64,000 bases of DNA from Nostoc sp. CCCryo 231-06 (GTDB taxonomy: Bacteria; Cyanobacteriota; Cyanobacteriia; Cyanobacteriales; Nostocaceae), in contig JAHCSU010000096.1 of NCBI GenBank assembly GCA_023522315.1, positions 1 through 64,000 of the forward strand, read 5' to 3'. Of the stretch, positions 46,748 to 55,515 are shown piece after piece. The position numbers and the translations under genes were made by a program. Under the pieces are notes generated by a model. That model ran no database searches. It was given only the letters and a program-made list of their open reading frames with translations, and was not told the DNA's origin. Position 1 is the first letter of the stretch. Each line of letters begins with the position of its first letter.

Positions 46748-46820
46748 AGAAGTTAGGAGTTAGGAGTTAGGAGTTTGGAGTTAGGAGTTTGGAGTTAGGA
46801 GTTTGGAGTTAGGAGTTAGT
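46748..46820. repeat. Heptamer tandem repeat (GTTAGGA / GTTTGGA)
   Basis: About ten 7-bp units of GTTAGGA, alternating with GTTTGGA, start directly after the hpsN stop. Similar heptamers occur at 22525-22545 and, with a different unit, at 23377. Confidence 0.9.
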
Positions 46821-46870
46821 GAATAATAAAGAATAGCTGACAAAGAATAAATATAAATTACTAAATATCA

Positions 46871-48046
46871 ATGAAAATCTTAGTTGCTAGTCACACTTAT
46901 ATCGTAGACCTCAACTGTGAAAAACTACGTGCTTTATCTCAACTAGAACCGGGAATTGAAGTAACAGTTGTAGTCCCAAAGCGCTGGAAACCAGGGGGTG
47001 TACAAAATAGAATTATTGAAACTGAATACCGTGATGAAGGCACATTTAAAATAGTTCCCGTTTCTAATTTCAGTCAAAATCATCAGGGACTCCTTACCTT
47101 TGGGACTGATTTGATATCTTTGTTAAAAGAATTTCGTCCTCAAATTATCCAAGTTGAACAAGGGTCTAGGGGGCTAGCTTATACTCAGATGATTGTCTTA
47201 AATCAGCTATTAGGACTCAAGGCAAAAAATGTATTTTTTACCTGGTGGAATTTACCATATCATCTGAAATTACCAGTTGCTTTATTAGAAACATATAACC
47301 TCAATCACAGCCACGGCATTATTTCTGGTAATCAAGATGGAGCAGAAGTTTTGCGTCACCGGGGATATAAAGGGACAATTAAAGTCATGCCGCAACTGGG
47401 TGTAGATGAAAGTTTATTTACTCCCAAAGCCCAACCAGAATTAGCAGCTAAGTTTAGTATTAATAAAGAGGATTTTGTAGTAGGTTTTGTTGGGCGATTT
47501 GTGCAAGAGAAGGGGTTGCTAACGCTTTTGCAAGCCTTAATCATTTTGAAAAATAAACCTTGGAAATTACTACTGCTGGGACGCGGAGAGTTACAAACTG
47601 AATTAATCAAAATCGCGGCAGAAAACAATATTAAAGAACGGTTAATTTTGATAGAAAGTGTTCCCCATGACGAGGTTGCAAACTATATTAATTTAATGAG
47701 TACTTTGGTACTACCTTCAGAAAGAACTGACAAGTTTAAAACCTTAACATCTGCTGGCTGGAAAGAACAATTTGGTCATGTGTTAATTGAAGCAATGGCT
47801 TGCCAAGTACCTGTGATTGGTTCCGACTCTGGTGAAATTCCCTATGTAATTGGCGATACTGGTTTGGTATTTCCTGAACGTGATGCTCAAGCTCTTGCTA
47901 ATTGCTTAGTTCAATTAATGGATAAACCAGATTTTGCTCATACTCTCGGGAAAATGGGTTATCAAAAAGCAATGATTAAATATACAAATAAAGCTTTGGC
48001 TAAACAGCAATTAGAGTTTTATCAAGATTTAGTCATTAGTCATTAG
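46871..48046 (+). CDS. hpsO: HpsO-like GT4 glycosyltransferase
   Basis: A 391-aa GT-B enzyme: N-terminal acceptor domain (MKILVASHTYIVDLNCEKLRALSQLEPGIEVTVVVPKRWK), then VGFVGRFVQEKGLLTLLQAL and the donor-site motif EQFGHVLIEAMACQVPVIGSDSGEIPYVIGDTGLVF (E-x7-E). Order and sequence fit HpsO of the hormogonium polysaccharide set. Predicted cytosolic, acting on the lipid-linked repeat. The symbol is partly from context. Confidence 0.65.
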   Translation: MKILVASHTYIVDLNCEKLRALSQLEPGIEVTVVVPKRWKPGGVQNRIIETEYRDEGTFKIVPVSNFSQNHQGLLTFGTDLISLLKEFRPQIIQVEQGSRGLAYTQMIVLNQLLGLKAKNVFFTWWNLPYHLKLPVALLETYNLNHSHGIISGNQDGAEVLRHRGYKGTIKVMPQLGVDESLFTPKAQPELAAKFSINKEDFVVGFVGRFVQEKGLLTLLQALIILKNKPWKLLLLGRGELQTELIKIAAENNIKERLILIESVPHDEVANYINLMSTLVLPSERTDKFKTLTSAGWKEQFGHVLIEAMACQVPVIGSDSGEIPYVIGDTGLVFPERDAQALANCLVQLMDKPDFAHTLGKMGYQKAMIKYTNKALAKQQLEFYQDLVISH

Positions 48047-48288
48047 TCATCAATAAATCAATACGGTTAAGTTAAGGTTAGCAATCTTTGTAAAAGTCAT
48101 TTTTTTTAACGTGGACGCGGAGCGGCTTGCCGCAGGCTACCACAGAGGCGCAGTATTTCGACTTACTTCGACTACGCTCAGTACAAGTCGCTCAATAACC
48201 GAACACAGAGAGAAGAAAGAGAAGGAAAAATTTTATTAACCCAAGCTTATTGATTAATAAATAACAAATAAAAAAGTACAAAGAACAA

Positions 48289-49479
48289 ATGACAAATGAC
48301 AAGAAAATAAAAGTATTACAAATTGTTCCCTCAATTTCTCTGATTTACGGCGGCCCCAGTCAAATGGTACTAGGATTAGCTCCAGCGTTGGTAAAAGAGG
48401 GAGCGGAAGTTACAATTCTGACAACTGATAGTAATGGTGATAATGGTCAAATACCTCTAGATGTTCCTTTAAATCGCCCAATTAAACAAGATGGCTATGA
48501 AATAATTTACTTTCGTTGCGCCCCATTTCGTCGCTACAAATTTTCCCTAGATTTATTAAACTGGCTAAAACGTCATGCTCATGAGTTTGACATAGCACAT
48601 ATTCATGCTCTATTCTCTCCCATAAGTAGTGCTGCTGCTATTGTGTGTCGTCAGCAAAAGCTACCTTATATTTTCCGTCCTTTAGGTACTCTCGATCCGG
48701 CTGATTTACGGAAGAAAAAACAATTAAAACAGCTTTATGTCGCAATTATAGAACGTCAAAATTTAGCGGGTGCAGCAGCAATTCATTTTACCAGCGAGCA
48801 AGAAGCTAAAATATCAGAAAGATTTGGAGTATCTACACCAGATTTGGTGATTCCGTTGGGTGTGATTCTCTCTCAATCGCCCGTTAAAAATGTATATAGT
48901 CAGTTAGAAATACCAGAGGATGTGCCTTTAGTATTGTTTATGTCACGAATTGACCCGAAAAAGGGGTTAAATTTGCTGATTCCGGCGCTAGAGAAGCTTT
49001 TAGCGGTTGGTTATAAGTTTCATTTTGTCTTAGCTGGGACAAATCCCCAAGATCCAGATTACGAACAAAAGATAATATCCCAAATTCAAAATTCACCACT
49101 GCGATCGCACACTACAATTACTGGCTTTGTTACTGGTGAATTAAAAGTTAGTTTACTACAAGCTGCTGATTTATTTGTCTTACCTTCCTACTACGAAAAT
49201 TTTGGGATTGCTGTAGCTGAAGCAATGGTTGCAGGTGTACCCGTAGTTATTTCTGACCAAGTGCATATTTGTCAACAGATACGTGATAGTCAGTCGGGTT
49301 GGGTGGGTGCAACAGATGTTCAAGAACTGGTAGAGTTACTACAAGAAGCTTTGCAAAATCCCGCAGAACGCCAACGACGCGGATTAAACGCCCAAAAATA
49401 TGCATTGGAAAATTTTAGCTGGGATGCGATCGCAAAGCAAACAATCCAAGCCTACCAGAAAATTCTGGCAAACAAATGA
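48289..49479 (+). CDS. hpsP: HpsP-like GT4 glycosyltransferase
   Basis: A 396-aa GT-B enzyme: KVLQIVPSISLIYGGPSQMVLGLAPALVKEGAEVTILTTD with the glycine-rich acceptor loop, VLFMSRIDPKKGLNLLIPALEKL, and SYYENFGIAVAEAMVAGVPVVISDQVHICQQI (E-x7-E-like donor site). Last gene of the cluster. The order hpsL-GT-hpsN-hpsO-hpsP supports the name. The 240-base gap before it holds only dispersed repeat fragments. Confidence 0.65.
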   Translation: MTNDKKIKVLQIVPSISLIYGGPSQMVLGLAPALVKEGAEVTILTTDSNGDNGQIPLDVPLNRPIKQDGYEIIYFRCAPFRRYKFSLDLLNWLKRHAHEFDIAHIHALFSPISSAAAIVCRQQKLPYIFRPLGTLDPADLRKKKQLKQLYVAIIERQNLAGAAAIHFTSEQEAKISERFGVSTPDLVIPLGVILSQSPVKNVYSQLEIPEDVPLVLFMSRIDPKKGLNLLIPALEKLLAVGYKFHFVLAGTNPQDPDYEQKIISQIQNSPLRSHTTITGFVTGELKVSLLQAADLFVLPSYYENFGIAVAEAMVAGVPVVISDQVHICQQIRDSQSGWVGATDVQELVELLQEALQNPAERQRRGLNAQKYALENFSWDAIAKQTIQAYQKILANK

Positions 49480-49481
49480 AT

Positions 49482-49637
49482 TTAACCCAATGCAGACAAC
49501 AGCAGTTTTTGCCAAATAGGTGCTAGAACCGCTTTGACAACGATATCCGCAATCACAAAACCAATCCCAACTAACATATAAGTTTTCGGATTATTGCCAG
49601 ATGTGGAGAGTTTATTTATATTCAGTAATAACAACAA
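49482..49637 (-). CDS. Small membrane protein missed by the ORF track
   Basis: The minus strand reads STSGNNPKTYMLVGIGFVIADIVVKAVLAPIWQKLLLSALG and stops at 49482. The sequence is a good single membrane helix with a coherent amphipathic tail. Starts could be TTG 49637 (about 51 aa) or ATG 49577 (31 aa); an in-frame TAG lies just upstream at 49641. Possibly a small bitopic protein or the 3' end of a truncated gene. Convergent with hpsP and divergent from the parD-like gene. Confidence 0.45.
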   Translation of the reverse strand: MLLLLNINKLSTSGNNPKTYMLVGIGFVIADIVVKAVLAPIWQKLLLSALG

Positions 49638-49688
49638 TTGCTATTTACTGTTATAAAATGAAAAAAAGCATAAATAGCATAGTTGCTT

Positions 49689-49937
49689 ATGAATGTCTCC
49701 TTAACATCAGAACTTGAGCGGTACGTGCAGGAAAAAGTGAAGAGTGGAATGTACTATTCAGCAAGTGAAGTTATCCGCGAAGCACTACGTTTGCTCCAAG
49801 AACGAGATCATCTTCAAAAAATGCGCTTGCAGGAACTTCAAAGGGAAATTCAAGCGGGACTTGATAGCGGCGAAGCAACCCCATTAGATATACAGGAAAT
49901 TAAAGCCAAAGCAAGACAGCGCCGTTATCAGAAGTAG
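49689..49937 (+). CDS. ParD-type antitoxin (ribbon-helix-helix)
   Basis: An 82-aa protein: NVSLTSELERYVQEKVKSGMYYSASEVIREALRLLQERD is the classic CopG/ParD RHH domain, followed by an acidic, helical toxin-binding tail. ATG 49689 is chosen over TTG 49683. It is 8 bases upstream of the ParE-type gene. It should repress its own promoter as a dimer. Confidence 0.85.
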   Translation: MNVSLTSELERYVQEKVKSGMYYSASEVIREALRLLQERDHLQKMRLQELQREIQAGLDSGEATPLDIQEIKAKARQRRYQK

Positions 49938-49945
49938 AGTTCAGG

Positions 49946-50239
49946 ATGACAAATATTTTTAAACGTCCAGACGCAGAATTAGACTTACTAGAAATTTGGG
50001 AGTTTATTGCTGAAGATAACCTAGATCAAGCCGATGAACTTTTAGATTTTTTGGATGACAAGCTGCAAACTCTGGCTCGTAACCCCGGTATTGGTAAGCG
50101 GCGAGAAGATTTAGCTCCTGGTTTACGCAGTTTCGTTGTGAGGAATTTTATAGTTTTTTACCAGGAGATTGAGAGTGGAATTGATGTAATTCGAGTTTTG
50201 CATGGTTCGAGAGATATTGAGTCCATTTTTAGAGAATAA
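49946..50239 (+). CDS. ParE/RelE-type toxin
   Basis: A 97-aa protein: RPDAELDLLEIWEFIAEDNLDQADELLDFLDDKLQTLARNPGIGKRREDLAPGLRSFVVRNFIVFYQEIESGIDVIRVLHGSRDIESIF, a full-length ParE-family toxin. ParE poisons DNA gyrase in studied cases; RelE relatives cut mRNA. The neighbouring RHH antitoxin and the conserved LR/F..Y..IVFY pattern favour ParE. Complete, with no obvious inactivation. Confidence 0.85.
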   Translation: MTNIFKRPDAELDLLEIWEFIAEDNLDQADELLDFLDDKLQTLARNPGIGKRREDLAPGLRSFVVRNFIVFYQEIESGIDVIRVLHGSRDIESIFRE

Positions 50240-50378
50240 GTTATCTCGTATCCGAGAGTCTTAACAACCTAAAATTTTGTTTCAAACTGCTAAAATCCGA
50301 TTGGTAAATGGGGGTTTTATGTCATGATGGCATAGCATACTAAAATATATATGCCTTTCTAACTACAGGGAATCTCAA

Positions 50379-51017
50379 ATGGCTCTCCGTCTAGGTGACA
50401 CAGTACCCAACTTTACGCAAGCCTCAACACACGGCGACATCGATTTTTACCAATGGGCAGGTGACAGCTGGATTGTGCTGTTTTCTCATCCTGCTGATTT
50501 TACACCTGTTTGTACAACAGAACTCGGCACAGTTGCCAAGCTAAAACCAGAATTTGACAAGCGCAATGTCAAAGCGATCGCACTCAGCGTTGATGATGTA
50601 GAATCTCACAAAGGCTGGGTGGGAGACATTGAAGAAACTCAAAGCACCACCCTTAACTACCCAATTTTGGCGGATGCGGATCGTAAGGTTGCTGACCTTT
50701 ACGACATGATCCACCCCAATGCTAATGCATCTGTGACAGTGCGATCGGTTTTTGTAATTGATCCCAATAAAAAACTCCGTCTCACTTTCACTTATCCTCC
50801 CAGCACGGGACGCAACTTTGACGAACTTTTGCGGGTAATTGATTCTCTGCAATTGACTGATAATTACAGCGTGGCGACACCAGCTGACTGGAAAGATGGA
50901 GAGGATGTTGTAATTGTCCCCTCACTGAAAGATCCAGAAGTACTTAAAGAGAAATTCCCCAAAGGCTATCAGGAAGTCAAACCATATCTGCGGCTAACTC
51001 CTCAGCCTAACAAGTAA
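50379..51017 (+). CDS. 1-Cys peroxiredoxin (Prx6 type)
   Basis: A 212-aa protein with LGDTVPNFTQASTHGDIDFYQW, the active-site FSHPADFTPVCTTELG (Cys about 47, Thr and Arg support), YPILADADRKVADLYDMI and a C-terminal domain GYQEVKPYLRLTPQP. No resolving Cys near 170, hence 1-Cys. Reduces peroxides in the cytosol; in Anabaena such enzymes accumulate under oxidative stress. Preceded by GGGAATCTCAA leader sequence; own promoter likely. Confidence 0.93.
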   Translation: MALRLGDTVPNFTQASTHGDIDFYQWAGDSWIVLFSHPADFTPVCTTELGTVAKLKPEFDKRNVKAIALSVDDVESHKGWVGDIEETQSTTLNYPILADADRKVADLYDMIHPNANASVTVRSVFVIDPNKKLRLTFTYPPSTGRNFDELLRVIDSLQLTDNYSVATPADWKDGEDVVIVPSLKDPEVLKEKFPKGYQEVKPYLRLTPQPNK

Positions 51018-51048
51018 ATCTGAAAATGATTTCGGATAAAAAAGCAGA

Positions 51049-51208
51049 GGGAGCATCCCAAATGTTCAAAAACCTTGATAGCCCTCATCCCCTAACCCCT
51101 TCTCCCAAACATGGGAGAAGGGGAACTAGAGTCATTTCCCCCCTCTCCCAAACATGGGAGAGGGGCTGGGGGTGAGGGAAAAGAGTTAAGCAAAATTGGG
51201 ATACTCCC
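51049..51208. mobile_element. MITE-like element with GGGAGCATCCCAA ends
   Basis: Left end GGGAGCATCCCAAATG and right end TTGGGATACTCCC are inverted repeats. The interior has two nested hairpins, CTTCTCCCAAACATGGGAGAAG and CCTCTCCCAAACATGGGAGAGG, within CCTCATCCCC...GGGGTGAGG arms. A possible left-end relative (GGGAGCATCCCAATGC) is at 18096. Confidence 0.6.
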
Positions 51209-51301
51209 AAAGCAAAGACGCCAAGATATAACTTTGCGTCTTTGTTTTTTGCGTGAAAATATAGTTAGTGAGCTAGGCATCCGAACCTGGAGGATATCTC
51301 G

Positions 51302-51886
51302 ATGTTTTCATCCCCTTTGGTTTTGCAAATTCCGTCATCAATGCAAATGACAGACGAACAATTTTTTGAGTTTTGTCAGGTGAATCGTGATTTACGCATT
51401 GAGCGCAATAAATTTGGAGAGATATCAATTATGTCGCCTACAGGTGGGACAACAGGCAACCGTGGAGGCAACATCTTTGGGCAACTGTGGGTGTGGTCGG
51501 AACAAGATAGTGCAGGTATAACTTTTGACTCTAGTACCGGATTTAAGTTATCAACAGGTGCAAACAGATCGCCAGATGCTTCCTGGATTAAATTAGAACG
51601 GTGGAATTCTCTATCTCCAAAACAACAAGAAAAATTTGTACCCATTTGTCCAGATTTTGTAGTCGAACTCAAATCTCCTAGCGACAAACTCCAAACTTTG
51701 AAAGAAAAAATGGAGGAATATATGAAGGAGCCAGGAATACAGTTAGGTTGGTTAATTGATCGTAAGCAGCGTAAAGTCTATATTTATCGTCCTGGATTGC
51801 CAGAGGAATGTTTGGATAATCCTGCTAGTATAAGCGGCGAGTCGGTATTGCCTGGGTTTATTCTGAATATGAGTAAAGTTTGGTAA
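51302..51886 (+). CDS. Uma2-type (DUF820) endonuclease-fold protein
   Basis: The 194-aa protein has the family pattern MTDEQFFEFCQVNRDLRIERNKFGEISIMSPTGGTTGNRGGNIFGQL, SPDASWIKLERW, FVPICPDFVVELKSPSDKLQTLKEKMEEYM and GWLIDRKQRKVYIYRPG. Likely active-site residues are Asp in CPDFVVELKS plus E-x-K. GGAGG lies 8-9 bases before the ATG. Second Uma2 gene in the window. Convergent with the sensor kinase gene, with 7 bases between stops. Confidence 0.85.
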   Translation: MFSSPLVLQIPSSMQMTDEQFFEFCQVNRDLRIERNKFGEISIMSPTGGTTGNRGGNIFGQLWVWSEQDSAGITFDSSTGFKLSTGANRSPDASWIKLERWNSLSPKQQEKFVPICPDFVVELKSPSDKLQTLKEKMEEYMKEPGIQLGWLIDRKQRKVYIYRPGLPEECLDNPASISGESVLPGFILNMSKVW

Positions 51887-51893
51887 GAAGATT

Positions 51894-53285
51894 TTATTTA
51901 AATTTAGGCTGGCGACGATACAGCAATTTAAATTGGGAAATTGGCGTGACATCAAAGGGTAATTGAATGGTAAATGTGCTACCTTTGCCTAATTGACTCT
52001 GCACATTGAAATTACCTTGATGTGACTGAATAATTGCCTTAGCGATCGCTAATCCTAATCCAGAACCGCCAGTTTTACGAGAGCGATCGCTATTCACTCG
52101 GTAAAAGCGATCAAAAATCCGAGTCAGTTCCTGGTGGGGAATGCCAATACCTGTATCTTGAACCTGAATCACAGCATAATTTTCACTGCGTTCTAAGACA
52201 ACAGTCACCTTTCCAGATTGTGGCGTGTATTGAATTGCATTGATAATTAAATTAGAAACCAGACGATAGAGTTGGTCAGAATCGCCGACGATATTTAGAG
52301 GTTGCTCGACTCGGATTGCAGATGTTAGTGTCACTTGAGCAGAAAATGCGATCGCTGCAAATTCCTCTATTAAGTCGTTGACAATATCATTCAAGCAACA
52401 TAGTTCATGTCGTAATGGCAGAGGTTGCCGATCTAGGCGAGTTAACAAAAGCAAATCAACAACTAAAGTAGTGAGTCGCTGATTCTGACGCTGTATAGTT
52501 TGTAGAATGTCTCGTGCTTCGATCTCATCTAATTTCGGCATCAACAGGGCTGATTCCACGGTTGCTTGTGTCGCAGCTAAAGGTGTTCGCAACTCATGTG
52601 CTACATCTGCGGTGAATTGTTGGATTTGTTTATAGGATTGATAGATAGGTTGCATCGCTAATCCTGCTAACCACCAACTAGCAACGCTAACCACAACCAT
52701 CGTTGTAGGCAATCCCACGACTAAAATTAATTTTACGGCATCTATATAACTATTGAAATCTTCCAGACTTCGCCCCACTTGGATGTATCCCCAATCACGA
52801 TTGTCTTGAGTGTGTAGTACAAAGGAAATTTGGTGGTATGGATTGCCTTTGCTGTCTTTGAGAGTTTGCCAAAGTTCCTTATTAAAGACTAGGGAAATTC
52901 CCTCTGGATGATAACCTGCGATCGCAATCAAGCGTTCTGAATTATCAAAAAAACGTACATAATAGTAGCCTTGATGGATGGCGCTGAGAATATGCCGTTT
53001 AGAACTTGACTGCTGTTGAATGCATCTTTCCCCAAGTACACAAATATTTGGTAAGAGCTGTTGTACAACTGGTTCAATGCGTCCGGGTTGCTTTAGTTTC
53101 AGTTCGATACTATCGTGTATTGTTCCGGCGACAGATTCCAGTTCTCGGTCTAATGCTACCCAATGGGCATGAGATACGGCTTTGTATACGCCGAATCCGC
53201 ATAGGCTTAAAATCACAGCCATGACGAGCGCATACCAAAGAGCCAAACGTATCCGCGTTAGGTTAAAGAGTTTATTTTGATTCAT
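51894..53285 (-). CDS. rppB: RppB/CopS-type sensor histidine kinase
   Basis: A 463-aa kinase: N-terminal helix IRLALWYALVMAVILSLCGFGVYKAV, a periplasmic domain about 40-185, a second helix VKLILVVGLPTTMVVVSVASWWLAGL, HisKA with FTADVAHELRTPLAA (His about 233) and HATPase with DTGIGIPHQEL and GGSGLGLAIAKAI. This layout is typical of cyanobacterial RppB/NrsS/CopS kinases that sense Ni, Cu or redox state and pair with RppA/CopR. Its natural partner (55634-56344) is 2.3 kb upstream, with a restriction-modification cassette between. It now starts from its own promoter, divergent from the endonuclease gene. Confidence 0.8.
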   Translation of the reverse strand: MNQNKLFNLTRIRLALWYALVMAVILSLCGFGVYKAVSHAHWVALDRELESVAGTIHDSIELKLKQPGRIEPVVQQLLPNICVLGERCIQQQSSSKRHILSAIHQGYYYVRFFDNSERLIAIAGYHPEGISLVFNKELWQTLKDSKGNPYHQISFVLHTQDNRDWGYIQVGRSLEDFNSYIDAVKLILVVGLPTTMVVVSVASWWLAGLAMQPIYQSYKQIQQFTADVAHELRTPLAATQATVESALLMPKLDEIEARDILQTIQRQNQRLTTLVVDLLLLTRLDRQPLPLRHELCCLNDIVNDLIEEFAAIAFSAQVTLTSAIRVEQPLNIVGDSDQLYRLVSNLIINAIQYTPQSGKVTVVLERSENYAVIQVQDTGIGIPHQELTRIFDRFYRVNSDRSRKTGGSGLGLAIAKAIIQSHQGNFNVQSQLGKGSTFTIQLPFDVTPISQFKLLYRRQPKFK

Positions 53286-53377
53286 AATAAAACATTATTA
53301 ATAGCCGCTTGAACCTGTAGAAGAAAACGTTTAGTTAGGATTATCCTGATACTCCTAAATGTACACTTGCTATTCCT

Positions 53378-53971
53378 ATGAAGATTGTTCAAGAAGTTTC
53401 TTTGATTAGTGTTGGAAGTTTTGAAGAATCAAGTGATTGGTCTATCATTCGCACAGAAATTCGTGAAGCTGTGTCTCTAATTGTTCATCCTCCCGGTACA
53501 TCCAGCTTTACAATTAACCCAACAAAGCATGGTAACGGTGTCAAGCCAATTAAAGAAGCTTGCATGATTGCATTGAGGGATAGATTTGGGTGGAACTTGG
53601 AAAGTCGAATTAACTATGCAACTAGATCACCAGGAAACGTGGATGCAACAAAAATCATTGACAACTATCTTTTTGCTCTTGAGTGGGAAACCGGTAATAT
53701 TTCCTCAAGCCATCGAGCAGTCAATAAAATGGTTCTTGGATTGCTACGTAGTGTTTTTCTAGGTGCTGTCTTAGTACTCCCAAGTAGAAAACTTTACCCT
53801 TACTTAACTGATCGGATTGGTAACTATGAAGAGCTAGAGCCATACTTTGATGTTTGGCGTGCAGTCAGAATTGAAGAGGGTTTTCTTGCAATTTTCGTGA
53901 TTGAACACGACCGGATAGATAACAATGTACCAACGATTACCAAAGGAACAGATGGTCGTGCATTAGTCTGA
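53378..53971 (+). CDS. BamHI-family type II restriction endonuclease
   Basis: The 197-aa protein matches the remembered BamHI sequence at several points: SSFTINPTKHGNGVKPIKEAC (BamHI TFTINNTEKNCNGVVPIKELC), LEWETGNISSSHRAVNKMVLGL (MEFETGNISSAHRSMNKLLLGL), YLTDRIGNYEELEPYF (YLTDRVTNFEELEPYF) and NVPTITKGTDG (NVPLIPKGSDG). The catalytic D...ExE (VD about 90, EWE about 106-108) is intact. It should cut GGATCC or a close variant. Convergent with the methyltransferase gene, 5 bases between stops; divergent from the sensor kinase. Confidence 0.88.
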   Translation: MKIVQEVSLISVGSFEESSDWSIIRTEIREAVSLIVHPPGTSSFTINPTKHGNGVKPIKEACMIALRDRFGWNLESRINYATRSPGNVDATKIIDNYLFALEWETGNISSSHRAVNKMVLGLLRSVFLGAVLVLPSRKLYPYLTDRIGNYEELEPYFDVWRAVRIEEGFLAIFVIEHDRIDNNVPTITKGTDGRALV

Positions 53972-53976
53972 AGTAG

Positions 53977-54963
53977 CTATGTAGAATAAGGAATTGGCTG
54001 TTGTGATGCAGTTGTTTTACGTTGCTTCAATTTCTTACTTCCCCTTGCCGATTCCCATTGCTCTATTAATCCATTAGCCAGATCAGTCAATCGTTCTATT
54101 GCTGGCTCTGTGTCCCCAATTTCGGAACCAATCCAGTAACGCTGTAGTTTCTCGGCTGCATAAAATGTTGTACCAGATCCACCAAATGGATCAACCACAA
54201 TCTGACCTGGATTAGATGCCATTGCAATAATGCGTTCTAGCATAATGGGAGCAAGTTCGTTTGAAACGCGTTTTTTGTGCTGATGATGCCGAACTGGTGG
54301 AATATCAGTCCACATTTCCTCTGTCAATGTCCATAAAACTTCATTTAAATCAGCTTCGGGGGCATTTTCCCAAACATCGTCTGGCGTATCCCAGACATCC
54401 ATTAAATTAATACCCTTTTCATTAAGCTTGTTTCGATGACCACCATAATCACGAATTTCTCCACCACAATGGCGACAAACTTGAATAGGTGTGTAGACTT
54501 TGTTGAAGACTGCTGGTTCTCCTTTGGTATAGTATATTAGTCCGTAGTGGGCAGGAGACATCTTTTTACCTCTAGGAAAAGCTTTTGGCATTCTACAAGC
54601 AATCCAATGTCGAAACCACATCCCTTTTTGATTGAGGTATGCACCGTAATCTATACACCATTTAGGCAGGTTGAATACAAATAAACTTCCACCTTCTTTT
54701 AGTACTCGAATGCTCTCACAAAGCCACTGTTGCGACCAGTCTAAATACTTATCTGCTTCCATTTGATCGCTTACACCTTTACCGTATTCTTTGCCAAGAT
54801 TAAAGGGCGGATCGGCAAATACAATATCTACAGACTCATCTGGCAATGCTGACAGAAGTTTAAGACAATCTCCTTGATAGAGAATGCCGTGTTCACTCAT
54901 GTAGACCTGTTCCAGTCCCTTTTGAGTTGCAGCATCAGTTGTAATCAATTGAAACGGGAGCAT
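53977..54963 (-). CDS. DNA methyltransferase of the restriction-modification system (beta class)
   Basis: The 328-aa enzyme has motif IV ADPPFNLG (about 50-57) before motif I VVDPFGGSGTT (about 256-266), the beta-class order found among N4-cytosine and N6-adenine methyltransferases. A CRHCGGEIRDYGGH segment (about 170-183) looks like half of a zinc site. Paired tail-to-tail with the BamHI-like endonuclease, it should protect the same site. Which base is methylated is not clear from DPPF. ATG 54963 is used, but GTG/ATG alternatives nearer MSEHGILYQG exist. Confidence 0.85.
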   Translation of the reverse strand: MLPFQLITTDAATQKGLEQVYMSEHGILYQGDCLKLLSALPDESVDIVFADPPFNLGKEYGKGVSDQMEADKYLDWSQQWLCESIRVLKEGGSLFVFNLPKWCIDYGAYLNQKGMWFRHWIACRMPKAFPRGKKMSPAHYGLIYYTKGEPAVFNKVYTPIQVCRHCGGEIRDYGGHRNKLNEKGINLMDVWDTPDDVWENAPEADLNEVLWTLTEEMWTDIPPVRHHQHKKRVSNELAPIMLERIIAMASNPGQIVVDPFGGSGTTFYAAEKLQRYWIGSEIGDTEPAIERLTDLANGLIEQWESARGSKKLKQRKTTASQQPIPYST

Positions 54964-55013
54964 TCATTTAACCTTTAGTAGGTTGGTATAGTTTGAGTTT
55001 ACGTGTTCTATTG

Positions 55014-55256
55014 TCAATTGTCAACAGAGTTTTTTTGAGAAGTTGTACTACGTGGCTGATGAGGTTTTCCAGTAGGCTGATTCTTATATCTCTCTACTTC
55101 AGCAGCTTCTATGTAGTAGTAACGTCCAAGTTTGTGAGCTACAATCTGACCATTCTTAATTAGGTCGTGAACTCGCTGACGAGTTATATCAAGTAATTTG
55201 GCAGTTTGCGCTACAGAGAGTAATTCAAGGCTGTCATTTAAACCGGAGTCTGTCAT
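55014..55256 (-). CDS. Helix-turn-helix DNA-binding protein (excisionase-like fold)
   Basis: From ATG 55256 an 80-aa protein: LELLSVAQTAKLLDITRQRVHDLIKNGQIVAHKLGRYYYIEAAEVERY is a winged MerR/excisionase-type HTH, followed by a polar tail. The track start is TTG 55295. It lies 50 bases upstream of the methyltransferase gene on the same strand and is probably the regulator of the cassette, analogous to a C protein though of a different fold. It could also regulate DNA mobility. Confidence 0.7.
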   Translation of the reverse strand: MTDSGLNDSLELLSVAQTAKLLDITRQRVHDLIKNGQIVAHKLGRYYYIEAAEVERYKNQPTGKPHQPRSTTSQKNSVDN

Positions 55257-55346
55257 ATAGCTAGACTTGATGCCCAAAATCAGTTTTCTGGTCAATCTAA
55301 CATCATAAATCTAAAATTCAAAATTGATTGACCTACTTCTCTAGGA

Positions 55347-55463
55347 ACTAACAAAGCACAGGTTGAGATTTTGCGATCGCATCTAGCAACCTTTGCTGAT
55401 GATTGGGATAGTGCGGAAATGAGTATTTTTGACAACTATGACGCAGCCAAAACAAACCTTTAA
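55347..55463 (+). pseudogene. Decayed antitoxin of a MazEF/PemIK-like module
   Basis: The plus strand reads NKAQVEILRSHLATFADDWDSAEMSIFDNYDAAKTNL and a stop, resembling the C-terminal part of cyanobacterial antitoxins that precede MazF-like toxins. There is no start, and TGA lies upstream at about 55329 in the same frame. The stop overlaps the toxin remnant's ATG by 26 bases. Confidence 0.6.
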
Positions 55464-55515
55464 GCGAGGTGATGTTGTTCTGGTACTATGGCAATGCATC
55501 CCGATGCAATGTTAA
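55438..55515 (+). pseudogene. Decayed MazF/PemK-like toxin (N-terminal start only)
   Basis: ATG 55438 opens MTQPKQTFKRGDVVLVL, the typical N-terminus of MazF/PemK toxins (KRGDVVLVxFPxxD). It then changes abruptly to tandem-repeat sequence and stops after 25 codons. The remaining about 85 residues are missing from the window. Upstream and in a different frame is the antitoxin remnant. Confidence 0.6.
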
